A stretch of 64,000 bases of DNA from Subsaximicrobium wynnwilliamsii (GCF_007997225.1 NZ_VORM01000014.1:62001-126000); one strand, 5' to 3'; shown: positions 16,167 to 26,017, numbered from the stretch's first letter. Translations and numbers: made by a program. Notes: generated by a model from the letters alone, not told the origin.

Positions 16167-17963
16167 ATGAAACATATTAGAAATTTTTGCATTATAGCAC
16201 ATATTGACCACGGCAAAAGCACTTTAGCCGACCGCTTGCTCGATTTTACAGGTACTGTGACAGAGCGCGAAAAGCAGGATCAGTTGTTGGACAGTATGGA
16301 TTTGGAGCGAGAGCGTGGCATTACCATTAAATCGCACGCCATTCAAATGGAGTATGTTCATGAAGGGGTTAATTATACGCTCAATCTTATTGACACCCCG
16401 GGGCATGTTGATTTTTCTTATGAAGTTTCGCGGTCAATTGCTGCTTGTGAAGGCGCTTTACTTATTGTTGACGCCGCACAGAGCATACAGGCACAAACGA
16501 TTTCCAATCTTTATTTGGCTTTGGAAAATGACTTGGAAATCATTCCCGTACTCAATAAAGTGGATTTGCCAAGTGCCAATCCCGAGGAAGTTACCGATGA
16601 TATCGTTGATCTATTGGGCTGTAACCCCGAAGATGTCATTCATGCCAGCGGAAAGACTGGTTTTGGTGTTGATTTGATCTTGAAAGCAATCATAGATCGC
16701 ATTCCGCCACCAAAAGGGAATATTGATGAACCTTTACAAGCCTTGATCTTTGATTCGGTTTACAATCCGTTTCGAGGTGTGGAGACCTACTTTAGAGTCA
16801 TTAACGGGGTAATCAAAAAAAACCAACTCATCAAATTCATTGCCACTGGTAACACCTATGGTGCCGATGAAGTGGGCACTTTAAAGTTGAAACAATTTCC
16901 ACGGAATGAAATTCGCGCGGGTGATGTGGGTTATGTAATCACGGGAATTAAGGAAGCCAAGGAAGTCAAGGTTGGTGATACCATTACCGATGCCAAAAAC
17001 CCCACTCAAAATCCGATTTCGGGGTTTGAGGATGTGAAGCCCATGGTATTTGCAGGGATTTATCCCGTAGATACCGAAGATTATGAGGATTTGCGCTCTT
17101 CCATGGAAAAGCTACAACTCAACGATGCCTCTTTAGTGTTTCTGCCCGAAAGCTCAGCAGCCTTGGGATTTGGTTTTAGGTGTGGATTTCTTGGCATGTT
17201 GCATATGGAAATCATACAAGAACGCTTGGAAAGAGAGTTTGATATGACCGTTATCACAACGGTACCTAACGTTTCCTACCATGCCTTTACCCATAAAAAT
17301 CCAGAAGAGATTGTTATTGTCAATAACCCAACCGATTTACCAGATCCCTCTACTTTAAATCGTGTTGAAGAGCCTTATATCAAGGCGACCATCATTACAA
17401 AAGCCGATTTTGTGGGCAATGTGATGTCGCTATGTATTGAAAAACGCGGTGTGATTACCAACCAAACGTATTTGACCACCGAGCGTGTGGAGCTTACTTT
17501 TGATATGCCTTTGGCTGAGATCGTTTTTGATTTTTATGATAGACTTAAAACAGTCTCCAAAGGCTATGCGTCTTTTGATTATTCGCCAATAGGCCTGCGC
17601 GCTTCAAAACTGGTGCGTGTGGATATTTTGCTGAATGCTCAACCCGTTGATGCTTTGTCTGCCTTGATTCATTTTGACAACGCCTATCACATTGGTAAAA
17701 AGATGTGTGAAAAGCTGAAGGAATTGATTCCGCGACAACAATTTGACATTCCTATCCAAGCAGCCATTGGCGCCAAGATTATTTCCCGTGAAACCATTAA
17801 GGCTTTGCGAAAAGATGTTACCGCCAAATGTTACGGTGGAGATATTTCACGTAAACGTAAGTTATTGGAGAAGCAGAAAAAAGGAAAGAAACGGATGCGC
17901 CAAGTGGGTAATGTAGAGATTCCTCAGGAAGCCTTTATGGCAGTCTTGAAGCTCAACGACTAA
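16167..17963 (+). CDS. lepA: Elongation factor 4 (LepA), ribosomal back-translocase GTPase
   Basis: 598 residues, the normal length. The G domain shows AHIDHGKST (G1, residues 11-19), RGITI (G2), DTPGHVD (G3) and NKVD (G4). EF-G-like domains II, III and V follow, and the protein ends in the LepA-specific C-terminal domain ([20 protein letters not shown] then [20 protein letters not shown]). It remodels stalled or mistranslocated ribosomes and helps 30S assembly. Monocistronic: promoter box 140 bases upstream, repeat-rich trailer downstream. The leader shares repeats with that of the S8 peptidase, although the proteins are unrelated. Confidence 0.96.
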   Translation: MKHIRNFCIIAHIDHGKSTLADRLLDFTGTVTEREKQDQLLDSMDLERERGITIKSHAIQMEYVHEGVNYTLNLIDTPGHVDFSYEVSRSIAACEGALLIVDAAQSIQAQTISNLYLALENDLEIIPVLNKVDLPSANPEEVTDDIVDLLGCNPEDVIHASGKTGFGVDLILKAIIDRIPPPKGNIDEPLQALIFDSVYNPFRGVETYFRVINGVIKKNQLIKFIATGNTYGADEVGTLKLKQFPRNEIRAGDVGYVITGIKEAKEVKVGDTITDAKNPTQNPISGFEDVKPMVFAGIYPVDTEDYEDLRSSMEKLQLNDASLVFLPESSAALGFGFRCGFLGMLHMEIIQERLEREFDMTVITTVPNVSYHAFTHKNPEEIVIVNNPTDLPDPSTLNRVEEPYIKATIITKADFVGNVMSLCIEKRGVITNQTYLTTERVELTFDMPLAEIVFDFYDRLKTVSKGYASFDYSPIGLRASKLVRVDILLNAQPVDALSALIHFDNAYHIGKKMCEKLKELIPRQQFDIPIQAAIGAKIISRETIKALRKDVTAKCYGGDISRKRKLLEKQKKGKKRMRQVGNVEIPQEAFMAVLKLND

Positions 17964-17964
17964 A

Positions 17965-18012
17965 TTCCTGCGCACCTGCCTACCGATGGGTAGGAGCACA
18001 GGAATCCCATGC
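17965..18012. repeat. Hairpin TTCCTG/CAGGAA with palindrome P2 in its loop
   Basis: TTCCTGCG (17965-17972), P2 variant CACCTGCCTACCGATGGGTA... (17973-17998), CAGGAATCCCATGC (17999-18012), starting one base after the lepA stop. The outer parts recur without P2 at 18141-18166. Confidence 0.8.
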
Positions 18013-18140
18013 TACTTGCAGAAATTTGATTTTGAGTAACGATTCTTCAGCGCCAGTTTTGCGTAATTAAATACCAATCAAAGGTCGGTTGAAGGCATCA
18101 AAAATCGAAGGATAGACCTTTTAGGTTTTTAGAAATTCAA

Positions 18141-18166
18141 TTCCTGCGAAAGCAGGAATCCCATGC
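18141..18166. repeat. Simple form of the hairpin: TTCCTGC-GAAA-GCAGGAA
   Basis: A 7-bp stem with a GAAA loop followed by TCCCATGC. It is the uninterrupted counterpart of the element at 17965-18012, about 176 bases away in the same intergenic gap; both copies are followed some tens of bases later by ATTCTTCAGC. Confidence 0.8.
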
Positions 18167-18234
18167 CAGGAGCAAAGCATCTGATTTAAAGTATTAATTC
18201 TTCAGCATAAAATAAGGGTAGCGCATTTGAAAGC

Positions 18235-20127
18235 CTAGACCTCAGGAACCTCTTCGTTTTTCAGTTCCTCAACATCAAAGGGTTTGCCGATATAAACCAA
18301 TTTCCAACCGGTTTCGATAGCTTCGTCCTTTTTGTGAAAAGAAGATATGATATGAAGTTCACCATCGGCGTCTTTTAGAAATAAAGGGATGATATCCTTG
18401 TCATTTTCTGTGATTTCCACTAAGCTAGAGTAGTGTGCAGCATCCCTTAGATCAATTTCTTGAATGGAAGGGTATTTTCTGGTGACTTCAGATAGTCTTA
18501 TATAATCATCAGTGCGAGAGAATAAGCCCTCCTTTGGATAATTGTTGGAATCGTTCATCTCATCACTGGTAACCAACCTAAAAGATCCGTTTTCACCAAA
18601 CTGTTTTCCAAAACGGCTGATGGCATATTTATTAATATCGGAGTTGGCGGTCATTGCCATGATGTACCCAACGTCATTCAATTCGATATTATCATCCAAA
18701 TTATCTGAGTAAATATTGGTGTTCAATGCTTCAAGTCCTAAATCTCTAGCCTTGGCGATGTTGGTTTGGTTGCTATCAATAAGCACAACGTGTCTGCCAT
18801 TGATTTCCAGATAATGTCCTAACAATCTGGATACTTTTGAAGCGCCAACAATTAAAATACCATTGGACTTATCTAAAAACACGCCCACAATTTTGGCAAA
18901 CAGTCGGGCAGTGGTAGCGTTTAATAGTACTGTGCCTAAAACAATAACGAATACTAAAGGCGTAATGTATTCTGCATCCACAACGCCAATTTTAGCTAAT
19001 TTAAGTCCGAAAAGGGAAGCAATCCCTGCCGCGACAATACCTCGGGGTCCGACCCAACTAATAAACAATTTTTCATTTAGCTGGAGTTTAGATCCATGAG
19101 TACTCAAAAACACGCCAAGAGGACGTATTACAAAAACAATGACGGCAAATAGAATTGCGGTTTTCCAATTATAAATGAGCAGTAACTCCTCATAATTGAT
19201 GTTGGCAGCCAATAAGATGAACAAAATAGATATGAGCAACACACTCAGGGACTCTTTGAAATACAAGATGTCTTTCAAATAAGGCGATCCAGAATTGCCT
19301 AGTACCATACCCATGACCACAACCGCCAATAGTCCAGATTCGTGTGCAAAAACATCAGATAGCACAAAAACCCCTAAAACCGCAGCAAGGGAGAATACAT
19401 TCATCAAATAGTGAGGCACTAATTTCTTATTAAGGATGAAATTTAGGGCATGGGCAAAGCCGAATCCAAAGGCAGAGCCAAAAAGCACAATTTTCCCGAA
19501 CTCAACCAAAGCGGTCTTGGTAAATTCACTACCAGCATCCACACTTATAAACTCATACACCAGTACCGCAACTAAGGCACCAATGGGGTCAATCAATATT
19601 CCTTCCCATTTTAGTACTGCCGAAACGTCTTTCTTCAAAGGAATGTTTCTTAAAATAGGCGTGATCACGGTAGGTCCCGTGACTATGATCAATCCTGAAA
19701 ACAAAAAGGAAATTTCCCAAGAAAGTTCGAAAATAAAATAGGCCGCTACCGCAGCGCCAAAAAATGTCACAACAGAACCAATGGTAATCAATTTTGTAAT
19801 TACTGGACCAACATTCTTGATCTCGCCAAGTTTTAGTGTGAGTCCACCCTCAAATAATATAATTCCAATCGCAAGGGACACGAAATAAAACAAGCTCTCG
19901 CCAGGGAACAGGCCTTTACCAGGGGAAAGAACTCCAGATTCATTCATTATAGGCTCATTCCAAATAGGTTCAATCCATTTGGTGCCATCATCAGAAAGAA
20001 ATTCCGCGGAGATTGGCCCTACCAAAAGACCTATCAAAATCAAAGGTAGAATGGCAGGAATCTTGAGTTTCCAGGCAACCCATTGTGCTAATATTCCCAG
20101 TATGATTATTCCCGCTAATTCTATCAT
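18235..20127 (-). CDS. CPA-family cation/proton antiporter with TrkA-type regulatory domains
   Basis: About 630 residues. The membrane part (about 1-410, 12 or so helices) belongs to the NhaP/CPA exchangers: LPLILIGLLVGPISAEFL, LFEGGLTLKL and WEGILIDPIGALVAVLVYEF, with the conserved Asp of the ion site. A Rossmann TrkA-N domain follows (ILIVGASKVSRLLGHYLEINGRHVVLIDSN), then a TrkA-C-like tail. NAD(H) or nucleotide binding to TrkA-N probably gates Na+/H+ or K+/H+ exchange across the inner membrane. I chose the ATG at 20127 because the upstream in-frame TTG at 20148 lies inside a TAnnTTTG promoter box. The gene appears monocistronic. Confidence 0.9.
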   Translation of the reverse strand: MIELAGIIILGILAQWVAWKLKIPAILPLILIGLLVGPISAEFLSDDGTKWIEPIWNEPIMNESGVLSPGKGLFPGESLFYFVSLAIGIILFEGGLTLKLGEIKNVGPVITKLITIGSVVTFFGAAVAAYFIFELSWEISFLFSGLIIVTGPTVITPILRNIPLKKDVSAVLKWEGILIDPIGALVAVLVYEFISVDAGSEFTKTALVEFGKIVLFGSAFGFGFAHALNFILNKKLVPHYLMNVFSLAAVLGVFVLSDVFAHESGLLAVVVMGMVLGNSGSPYLKDILYFKESLSVLLISILFILLAANINYEELLLIYNWKTAILFAVIVFVIRPLGVFLSTHGSKLQLNEKLFISWVGPRGIVAAGIASLFGLKLAKIGVVDAEYITPLVFVIVLGTVLLNATTARLFAKIVGVFLDKSNGILIVGASKVSRLLGHYLEINGRHVVLIDSNQTNIAKARDLGLEALNTNIYSDNLDDNIELNDVGYIMAMTANSDINKYAISRFGKQFGENGSFRLVTSDEMNDSNNYPKEGLFSRTDDYIRLSEVTRKYPSIQEIDLRDAAHYSSLVEITENDKDIIPLFLKDADGELHIISSFHKKDEAIETGWKLVYIGKPFDVEELKNEEVPEV

Positions 20128-20145
20128 ATGTCTTTTTTGATGCGC

Positions 20146-20153
20146 CAAAGATA
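20146..20153 (-). promoter_or_regulatory. Bacteroidetes -7 box of the antiporter gene
   Basis: TATCTTTG on the minus strand, 18 bases before the chosen ATG. It decides the start: a start at 20148 would fall inside the promoter. Confidence 0.55.
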
Positions 20154-20620
20154 ATTGAAACGAGATATAAACATTGAGAAATGTGCTAAAAATAGAATTG
20201 GAACCTTGATTGAGTTAGAAATGATTGACCATTGTTAATCAAAATATGGTTTTTTTTAATTGTGATGAAGTTGAAGCGTATAGAGGTTTCTACCTCCTAA
20301 GGGCAAGCGAAATCGATATGACCTATTCGCAGTGGTAAATGATGACCTATCGATGGTTGTTCTCGGTTGGCTTTGACAAAAAAAAGGAAATGTTGAAATT
20401 CACAAAATCATCCAACTCGCCATCGTTGGATTTTACCATGCGATTTATAAAATTAGGCAGAAATCTCGTTTTCAAACCCGATTCCTTTGCTGTGATGTTC
20501 ATTTATTCAATTGGAAATGGTATGTTTCGACTTGTTTAAAATGTTAATTATTAAAAAGTTAGAAATGTGTCAAAGTTTATAATATTGATTGTTTTGGTAT
20601 CACGGCAAAGTGGATGATCT
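20154..20620. other. Intergenic gap without a recognisable gene
   Basis: About 470 bases between the antiporter promoter and the DUF202 gene. A 66-codon open frame on the plus strand (20339-20539) has no recognisable features and I do not call it. No repeat or RNA structure stands out. Confidence 0.5.
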
Positions 20621-20980
20621 CTAATCCTGTTCGGTTTTTTCCTTATCTTCGGAAATGTAATACAGTCGTTTCAGGCTTTTCTTCAGCAAGGTAAATCGGT
20701 AAACGCCAATAAGGAAAAATATGGCACTGAAGCCCAAAGATAAAAACGCCAAAAATTTGAAATCGGCAAAGTCCTTTAACTGAAACAACCCAATCCCGCC
20801 CAACAGTAGGTATAATGACGATCTAATGTAAGACAATAGTGTACGTTCGTTGGCCAATCGCGTACGTTCAATCGCCAAGTAGTCCCTTAAAATCACTTCT
20901 TCATCTGGTTTGAAATCACGGCCAAACCTAAGCAATCTCATATTCTGTATCTTAAGCGGCGCTTTTGAAATGCGTTTCAT
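20621..20980 (-). CDS. DUF202 (YidH-like) small membrane protein
   Basis: 119 residues. EVILRDYLAIERTRLANERTLLSYIRSSL is the conserved amphipathic opening of DUF202/YidH proteins and is followed by two membrane helices (about 52-70 and 76-98) and a basic tail. The family is widespread, with no settled biochemical role. The start codon at 20980 gives MKRISKAPLKIQNMRLLRFG. Divergent from the MBL hydrolase gene, about 160 bases apart. Confidence 0.82.
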   Translation of the reverse strand: MKRISKAPLKIQNMRLLRFGRDFKPDEEVILRDYLAIERTRLANERTLLSYIRSSLYLLLGGIGLFQLKDFADFKFLAFLSLGFSAIFFLIGVYRFTLLKKSLKRLYYISEDKEKTEQD

Positions 20981-21143
20981 GGGTATTAAATTTTAGCAAC
21001 TTCATAAAAATAGGGTATTTTGATTGAGCGTTCAAAGATAAAACCCGCAAAAAAAATGTTAAAACTGCGCTAATTAAATCGTCGCTGCAAGCGTTTTGTT
21101 CATTGCTTTTAGTATTTTGCATGACGATAAATGTAATCTTAAT

Positions 21144-22004
21144 ATGCAATTATATCCCATTAACGCTGGTAATTTTAAATTGGACGGTGGTGCAATGTTT
21201 GGTGTAGTCCCCAAATCACTTTGGAACAAAACCAACCCTGCCGATGCCAATAATATGATTGATATCGCAGCACGTTGTTTGTTGATTGAGGATGGTGATC
21301 GTCTAATTTTGATCGATACAGGGATGGGTAACAAGCAAAGCGATAAATTTTTTGGCTATTACTATCTTTGGGGCAATGATAGCATCGATAACTCACTCAA
21401 AGCACATGGTTTTCACAGGGACGATATTACCGATGTGTTTATGACGCATCTTCATTTTGACCACTGTGGTGGCGGTATCCAATGGAATAAAGATAGAACG
21501 GGTTACGAGCCCGCATTCAAAAATGCACGTTTTTGGAGCAACCAAGACCATTGGGATTGGGCGACACATCCCAATAATCGTGAAAAAGCATCCTTCCTTG
21601 AGGAAAATATTCTGCCAATTGAACAAAGTGGCCAATTACAATATACAGCACTTCCAGAAAACGACTTTTTAAAGGATTCCAAATTGGGTTTTGATATTTT
21701 CTTTGCCAATGGGCATACCGATAAGCAAATGATCCCAATGATTGAATATAAGGATAAGACTATTTGTTTTATGGCCGATTTGCTCCCAACAGTAGGGCAT
21801 TTGCCACTTCCCTTTGTCATGGGATATGACACCAGACCTTTGTTGACTCTTGATGAAAAGCAAAAATTTCTAAACCTTGCAGCAGATCAAAATTATTACC
21901 TATTTTTGGAACATGATGCACATAACGAGATCATTACTGTAGAACACACTGAAAAAGGTGTTCGATTAAAAGAGACTTACACTACAAATGCTATTTTTAA
22001 CTAA
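21144..22004 (+). CDS. Metallo-beta-lactamase-fold hydrolase
   Basis: About 286 residues from the ATG at 21144 (MQLYPINAGNFKLDGGAMFG), which matches the usual N-terminus of this subfamily; an in-frame ATG at 21096 would add 16 unconserved residues. THLHFDHCGGG carries zinc ligands His102, His104, Asp106 and His107. FANGHTDKQMIPM and LFLEHDAHNE supply further ligands. The layout resembles the lactonase/AttM-like branch of MBL-fold enzymes, cytoplasmic because there is no signal peptide. The substrate is not predictable: possibly a lactone or another ester. It is followed by the S8 peptidase leader. Confidence 0.85.
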   Translation: MQLYPINAGNFKLDGGAMFGVVPKSLWNKTNPADANNMIDIAARCLLIEDGDRLILIDTGMGNKQSDKFFGYYYLWGNDSIDNSLKAHGFHRDDITDVFMTHLHFDHCGGGIQWNKDRTGYEPAFKNARFWSNQDHWDWATHPNNREKASFLEENILPIEQSGQLQYTALPENDFLKDSKLGFDIFFANGHTDKQMIPMIEYKDKTICFMADLLPTVGHLPLPFVMGYDTRPLLTLDEKQKFLNLAADQNYYLFLEHDAHNEIITVEHTEKGVRLKETYTTNAIFN

Positions 22005-22044
22005 AATCAATTAAGAACTTAGCATGTTGAAAGCCTTATCGCCT

Positions 22045-22090
22045 AACGGGATGATTAATAGCGAACAGCATCTGCCTGCCGGTAGGTGTG
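22045..22090 (+). repeat. Leader repeat (AACGGGATGATTAATAGCGA...) plus palindrome P2 upstream of the S8 peptidase
   Basis: The 22-base block 22045-22066 corresponds to 16089-16110 before lepA. The palindrome CATCTGCCTGCCGGTAGGTG (22069-22088) follows. A possible upstream ATG at 22088 would lie inside the palindrome, which supports the start at 22118. Confidence 0.8.
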
Positions 22091-22117
22091 ATAATTAAAA
22101 ACACTAAATATAAACAC

Positions 22118-23731
22118 ATGAAACACATTTTTAAACCTTTCATTTACTCAATTTTTGCTGCATCGATACTATTTGCTTGTGGTGGTGGATCCAGTTTCGT
22201 TTCAACGCCTATTGAAAATATTGACACCTCTCCAATCAAGGAGAAAGAATTAACCACAACCGAGCTCAATAGCTGGTCACACTTAGATCTGGCTAAAGAT
22301 ACCATCCCAGGGATGAGTGTGGATAGGGCCTATTCAGAACTCATTAAAAACAAAAAGGGTAAAACTGTTATTGTGGCTATCGTAGATTCTGGCGTTGATA
22401 TTGATCACGAAGATTTAAATGGCGTTATCTGGACCAACAAAGACGAAACTCCAAACAATGGAAAAGATGATGATAATAATGGTTACGTAGATGACATTCA
22501 CGGATGGAATTTCTTAGGTGATGGTTATGACGAGCAATTGGAGTACGTGCGCTTAATTGCTGCAGGGGATAAAAATGCACCAAGATATGATGAAGCAGAA
22601 GCCTTATACAACAGCGAGTACCAAAAATGGTTGGGTAGAAAAACCCAATACGATCAAATCTACCAACAAATCACAGTTGCAAATGATGTGTTGACTAAGC
22701 ATTTTGGTAAATCAGACTACACCAAGGCAGAAGTGGCGGCCATTAAAAGCGATGATGAAGAATTGATGCAAGCTGTACAAGTAGCACAATTTATTTATGG
22801 CAATAACATGGATTCCATGGCCATTGCCATTGAAGAGATCAAAGGTGGCGTGGAGAGCATCAATGACCGTCTCAATGCTGATTTGAATAAGGATTTGAAA
22901 GGGCGTAAAACTGGAGATGATCCTAATGATTTTGATGATAAGCCAGGTTATGGCAACAACAACCCAAGACCTTCCACCAAGTCTGAAAGTCACGGGACTC
23001 ATGTCGCAGGTATCGTAGCTGCAGAGCGTAACAATGGGAAGGGTATGAATGGTATCGCCAGCAATGTTGAAATTATGGCCGTGCGTACCGTGCCTAATGG
23101 TGATGAGTATGACAAGGATGTTGCAAAGGCGATAAGATATGCGGTAGACAATGGCGCTAAGGTGATCAACGGTAGTTTTGGTAAATCCTTTTCACCACAT
23201 AGTGATTGGGTAAGGGATGCCATAAAATATGCTGCAGAAAATGACGTGCTTTTTGTTCACGCTGCGGGTAACGATAGTGACGATATAGATGTTGCATCCA
23301 ACTATCCAAATGATGCGATTGGTACAGGACCAGAAATTTCAGATAATGTGATTACTGTGGGAGCGCTCGCGCCAAACTACGGGTCTAGCATGGTGTCAAG
23401 CTTCTCCAATTACGGCTTGGTAAATGTAGATGTGTTTGCTCCTGGAACTGATATTTATTCTACAATGCCAGAAAACGAGTATGATCTCAATAGTGGTACT
23501 TCCATGGCAGCGCCAAATGTGGCTGGTGTTGCAGCGATGATTCGTTCTCAGTTTCCAAGTTTAAATGCATCACAGGTCAAAAAGGCCATTTTGGATTCAG
23601 GATTACCAATCCAAGCGGAAGTGGTTATTGGCAAGGATAAGGAATCAAAGTCATTATCCGAAATCTCTAAAACAGGTCGCATCGTTAACGCTTATAATGC
23701 TTTGATCTTAGCCGCTAAAATGGCAAATTAA
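22118..23731 (+). CDS. S8-family (subtilisin-like) serine peptidase, lipoprotein
   Basis: About 537 residues from the ATG at 22118 (MKHIFKPFIYSIF), giving a lipoprotein signal with LFAC. The catalytic triad is complete: Asp at about 90 in VAIVDSGVDIDHEDL, His in SHGTHVAGIVAAE, Ser in SGTSMAAPNVAG. Between Asp and His is an insertion of about 170 residues, helical and charged, starting near NKDETPNNGKDDDNNGYVDD, a common feature of Bacteroidota S8 lipoproteins. It probably degrades proteins at the cell surface or in the periplasm. It is followed 47 bases later by the M1 peptidase, likely the same transcript, so a shared peptide-degrading role is plausible. Confidence 0.92.
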   Translation: MKHIFKPFIYSIFAASILFACGGGSSFVSTPIENIDTSPIKEKELTTTELNSWSHLDLAKDTIPGMSVDRAYSELIKNKKGKTVIVAIVDSGVDIDHEDLNGVIWTNKDETPNNGKDDDNNGYVDDIHGWNFLGDGYDEQLEYVRLIAAGDKNAPRYDEAEALYNSEYQKWLGRKTQYDQIYQQITVANDVLTKHFGKSDYTKAEVAAIKSDDEELMQAVQVAQFIYGNNMDSMAIAIEEIKGGVESINDRLNADLNKDLKGRKTGDDPNDFDDKPGYGNNNPRPSTKSESHGTHVAGIVAAERNNGKGMNGIASNVEIMAVRTVPNGDEYDKDVAKAIRYAVDNGAKVINGSFGKSFSPHSDWVRDAIKYAAENDVLFVHAAGNDSDDIDVASNYPNDAIGTGPEISDNVITVGALAPNYGSSMVSSFSNYGLVNVDVFAPGTDIYSTMPENEYDLNSGTSMAAPNVAGVAAMIRSQFPSLNASQVKKAILDSGLPIQAEVVIGKDKESKSLSEISKTGRIVNAYNALILAAKMAN

Positions 23732-23778
23732 AAAACCTAAACCTAAATCTAAATTAAACAAAACCTAAAACACACTAA

Positions 23779-25656
23779 ATGAAATTATTCAGTATTAGTA
23801 TATTGGGTGTTCTTTGTACGCTTTTCTCTTCGGAATTGATGGCGCAAAGCCCAAAAATGGAATACAAAACAAACGGCTATTGGCAACAACAGGCCGATTA
23901 TTCCATGGAGATTGACATGAATGTCAATACCTATCAATATAAAGGAAAGCAACAAATTGAATACACCAACAATTCACCCGATGTTTTGGATCGTGTCTAT
24001 TACCACTTATTTTTCAACGCCTTTCAGCCAGATAGTGAAATGGATGCAAGGCTTAATAGCATTCCTGATCCTGATGGTCGAATGGTCAATAACTTGGGCA
24101 CTAAGGAAAATCCAAATTATGAGAGTCGTATCTCCATCCTAAAACCAAATGAAATTGGCTATATCAAAGTCAACTCCCTTCAGCAAAATGGTAGACCCGT
24201 AAAATTTACGATCGATGGTACCATCATGATTGTAGATTTGAATACCCCCATCGCGTCTGGCGCTTCTGTTGATTTTGACATGGTTTTTGATGGGCAGGTG
24301 CCTTTACAAGTGCGACGTGCAGGACGCAACAGTGATGAAGGTGTTGCACTCTCCATGTCACAATGGTATCCTAAAATGGCAGAGTATGATGATGAGGGCT
24401 GGCATGCCGATCCCTATATAGGTCGAGAGTTCTATGGCGTTTGGGGTAATTTTGACGTCAAGATTACCATCGATAAAGACTACATGATCGGTGGTACTGG
24501 TTATTTGCAAAACCCAGATGAAATTGGCTTTGGATATAGCGAGAATAGCGTTAAAAAACAAAAAAGCAAGAATTTGACCTGGCATTTTGTAGCACCTAAT
24601 GTTCACGATTTCACTTGGGCAGCAGATCCAGATTTTGTGCACGACACCATGCAGGTTCCCGATGGACCTTTGCTTCACTTTTTATATAAAAAATCGCTTG
24701 ATAAGCCGTTTTTGGACTCCTGGAAAAAGCTTCAGCCAAAAACTGTGGCCTTGATGCAATATTTTAGTGAGCATATTGGAGAATACCCTTATGAGCAGTA
24801 CTCGGTCATTCAAGGAGGCGATGGCGGCATGGAATATGCCATGTGCACCTTGATCACTGGAGAACGTAGTTTTGGTAGCTTGGTTGGTGTTACTGCCCAT
24901 GAATTGGCCCACACTTGGTTCCAGTTTTTATTGGCGACCAACGAGTCCAAACACGAGTGGATGGATGAAGGGTTTACCACATACATTTCCTCTTTGGCCA
25001 TGAATGAGATCATGGATCCCAAAAAAGACAATCCATTGGCAAGTGCTTACAGTGGCTATTCTTACCTAGCAACCTCTGGTTATGAGCAGCCTTTGACAAC
25101 ACATGCCGACCGCTACAATGTCAACCAAGCGTATGGCATCTCGGCCTATAGTAAAGGCGCGGTGTTTATTGCACAATTGGCATATGTGATTGGTGATGAT
25201 AATTTGAGGAAAACCATCAAAAAGTACTATAACGATTTTGCTTTTAAACATCCCAAGCCAGCCGATTTTATACGCACGGCAGAACATGTGTCTAAACTGG
25301 AATTGGATTGGTACCTAACCGATTTTGGCCAGACGACCAACATCATCGATTATGGAGTAAAAAGTGTGGACGGTAAAACGATCACTTTAGAGCGTTTGGG
25401 CAATATGCCAATGCCTATAGACCTTGAGGTGAGTTATACAGATGGTTCTACGCAAAGTTATTACATCCCTCTGCGCATGATGCGAGGTGGCAAGCCCACG
25501 TTGGCAACCACTATTGATAATTGGGCATGGGCCTATCCAACTTATAGCTTTGCTGCAGCAAGCACAGTGAAGTCGGTTCAAATTAATCCAACAGGCATGA
25601 TGGCAGATGTAAATGATACCAATAACGTGTTTCCTAATACTGCGGAAGGTCAATAA
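23779..25656 (+). CDS. M1-family aminopeptidase, secreted
   Basis: 625 residues with an N-terminal signal peptide ending ...SSELMAQ. The zinc site is HELAHTWFQ (His374, His378) with Glu397 in HEWMDEGFTTYIS, exactly 19 residues after the second His as in the M1 family. The exopeptidase motif appears as GGDGGMEYAM, a variant of GxMEN with Tyr in place of Asn. It is shorter than the classic four-domain enzymes, as is usual for secreted Bacteroidota members. It removes N-terminal residues from peptides outside the cytoplasm. Second gene after the S8 peptidase; a good terminator follows at 25683. Confidence 0.92.
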   Translation: MKLFSISILGVLCTLFSSELMAQSPKMEYKTNGYWQQQADYSMEIDMNVNTYQYKGKQQIEYTNNSPDVLDRVYYHLFFNAFQPDSEMDARLNSIPDPDGRMVNNLGTKENPNYESRISILKPNEIGYIKVNSLQQNGRPVKFTIDGTIMIVDLNTPIASGASVDFDMVFDGQVPLQVRRAGRNSDEGVALSMSQWYPKMAEYDDEGWHADPYIGREFYGVWGNFDVKITIDKDYMIGGTGYLQNPDEIGFGYSENSVKKQKSKNLTWHFVAPNVHDFTWAADPDFVHDTMQVPDGPLLHFLYKKSLDKPFLDSWKKLQPKTVALMQYFSEHIGEYPYEQYSVIQGGDGGMEYAMCTLITGERSFGSLVGVTAHELAHTWFQFLLATNESKHEWMDEGFTTYISSLAMNEIMDPKKDNPLASAYSGYSYLATSGYEQPLTTHADRYNVNQAYGISAYSKGAVFIAQLAYVIGDDNLRKTIKKYYNDFAFKHPKPADFIRTAEHVSKLELDWYLTDFGQTTNIIDYGVKSVDGKTITLERLGNMPMPIDLEVSYTDGSTQSYYIPLRMMRGGKPTLATTIDNWAWAYPTYSFAAASTVKSVQINPTGMMADVNDTNNVFPNTAEGQ

Positions 25657-25682
25657 ACAACCTTTAAAAGAATAATAGTAAG

Positions 25683-25712
25683 AAGCTCTCAATTACGATT
25701 GAGGGCTTTTTT
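25683..25712 (+). terminator. Rho-independent terminator after the M1 peptidase
   Basis: AAGCTCTCAAT-TACG-ATTGAGGGCTT followed by a T run, 27 bases after the stop codon. Confidence 0.8.
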
Positions 25713-25732
25713 CATTTCAATACGGAAGGTTT

Positions 25733-26017
25733 CTAACCAAACGGAATCGTCTCTTTTCTAGAGCTTGGATGTTTTGAAGGCTGAGTCTTTTGAATGCGTT
25801 CACGACGCCACTGAAATTTTAAAGCGGCAGAAGGGCAACGATTGATTTGTTTAACGATGAGGTCTGTAGAGGCAGCATCTAGGTCTATCCATGGGATGAC
25901 CGAGTTTCTAAAAACAGCAGATAACTCTTTAGCGCAGCGCTCGGCATTGACACACTGGCTCGGGTTGTAGGTCACAGTAATGTCTGCATTACTGAAAACG
26001 TTGGGAATGGTTTTCAT
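25733..26017 (-). CDS. Divergent 4Fe-4S mono-cluster protein (Fer4_19/YjdI-like)
   Basis: 94 residues. The order DITVTYNPSQCVNAERCAKEL, VIPWIDLDAAST and INRCPSAALKF is that of the Fer4_19 family: two Cys five residues apart and a third in the CPS motif. The family is thought to bind one iron-sulfur cluster, though only three Cys are evident here. A basic tail of about 20 residues (RRERIQKTQPSK) is not part of the domain. Its partner is unknown. It is isolated between the M1 gene (convergent) and a 258-base gap before prfC. Confidence 0.8.
   Translation of the reverse strand: MKTIPNVFSNADITVTYNPSQCVNAERCAKELSAVFRNSVIPWIDLDAASTDLIVKQINRCPSAALKFQWRRERIQKTQPSKHPSSRKETIPFG

Noticed and set aside
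20339-20539. 66-codon open frame in the gap before the DUF202 gene
   Set aside because: No promoter box, no recognisable domain, and composition like that of non-coding DNA. It could be a small gene but the sequence does not support calling it.
22088-22117. Upstream start for the S8 peptidase
   Set aside because: The ATG at 22088 lies at the end of palindrome P2 and would place ten charged residues before the lipoprotein signal; the ATG at 22118 gives a normal signal.
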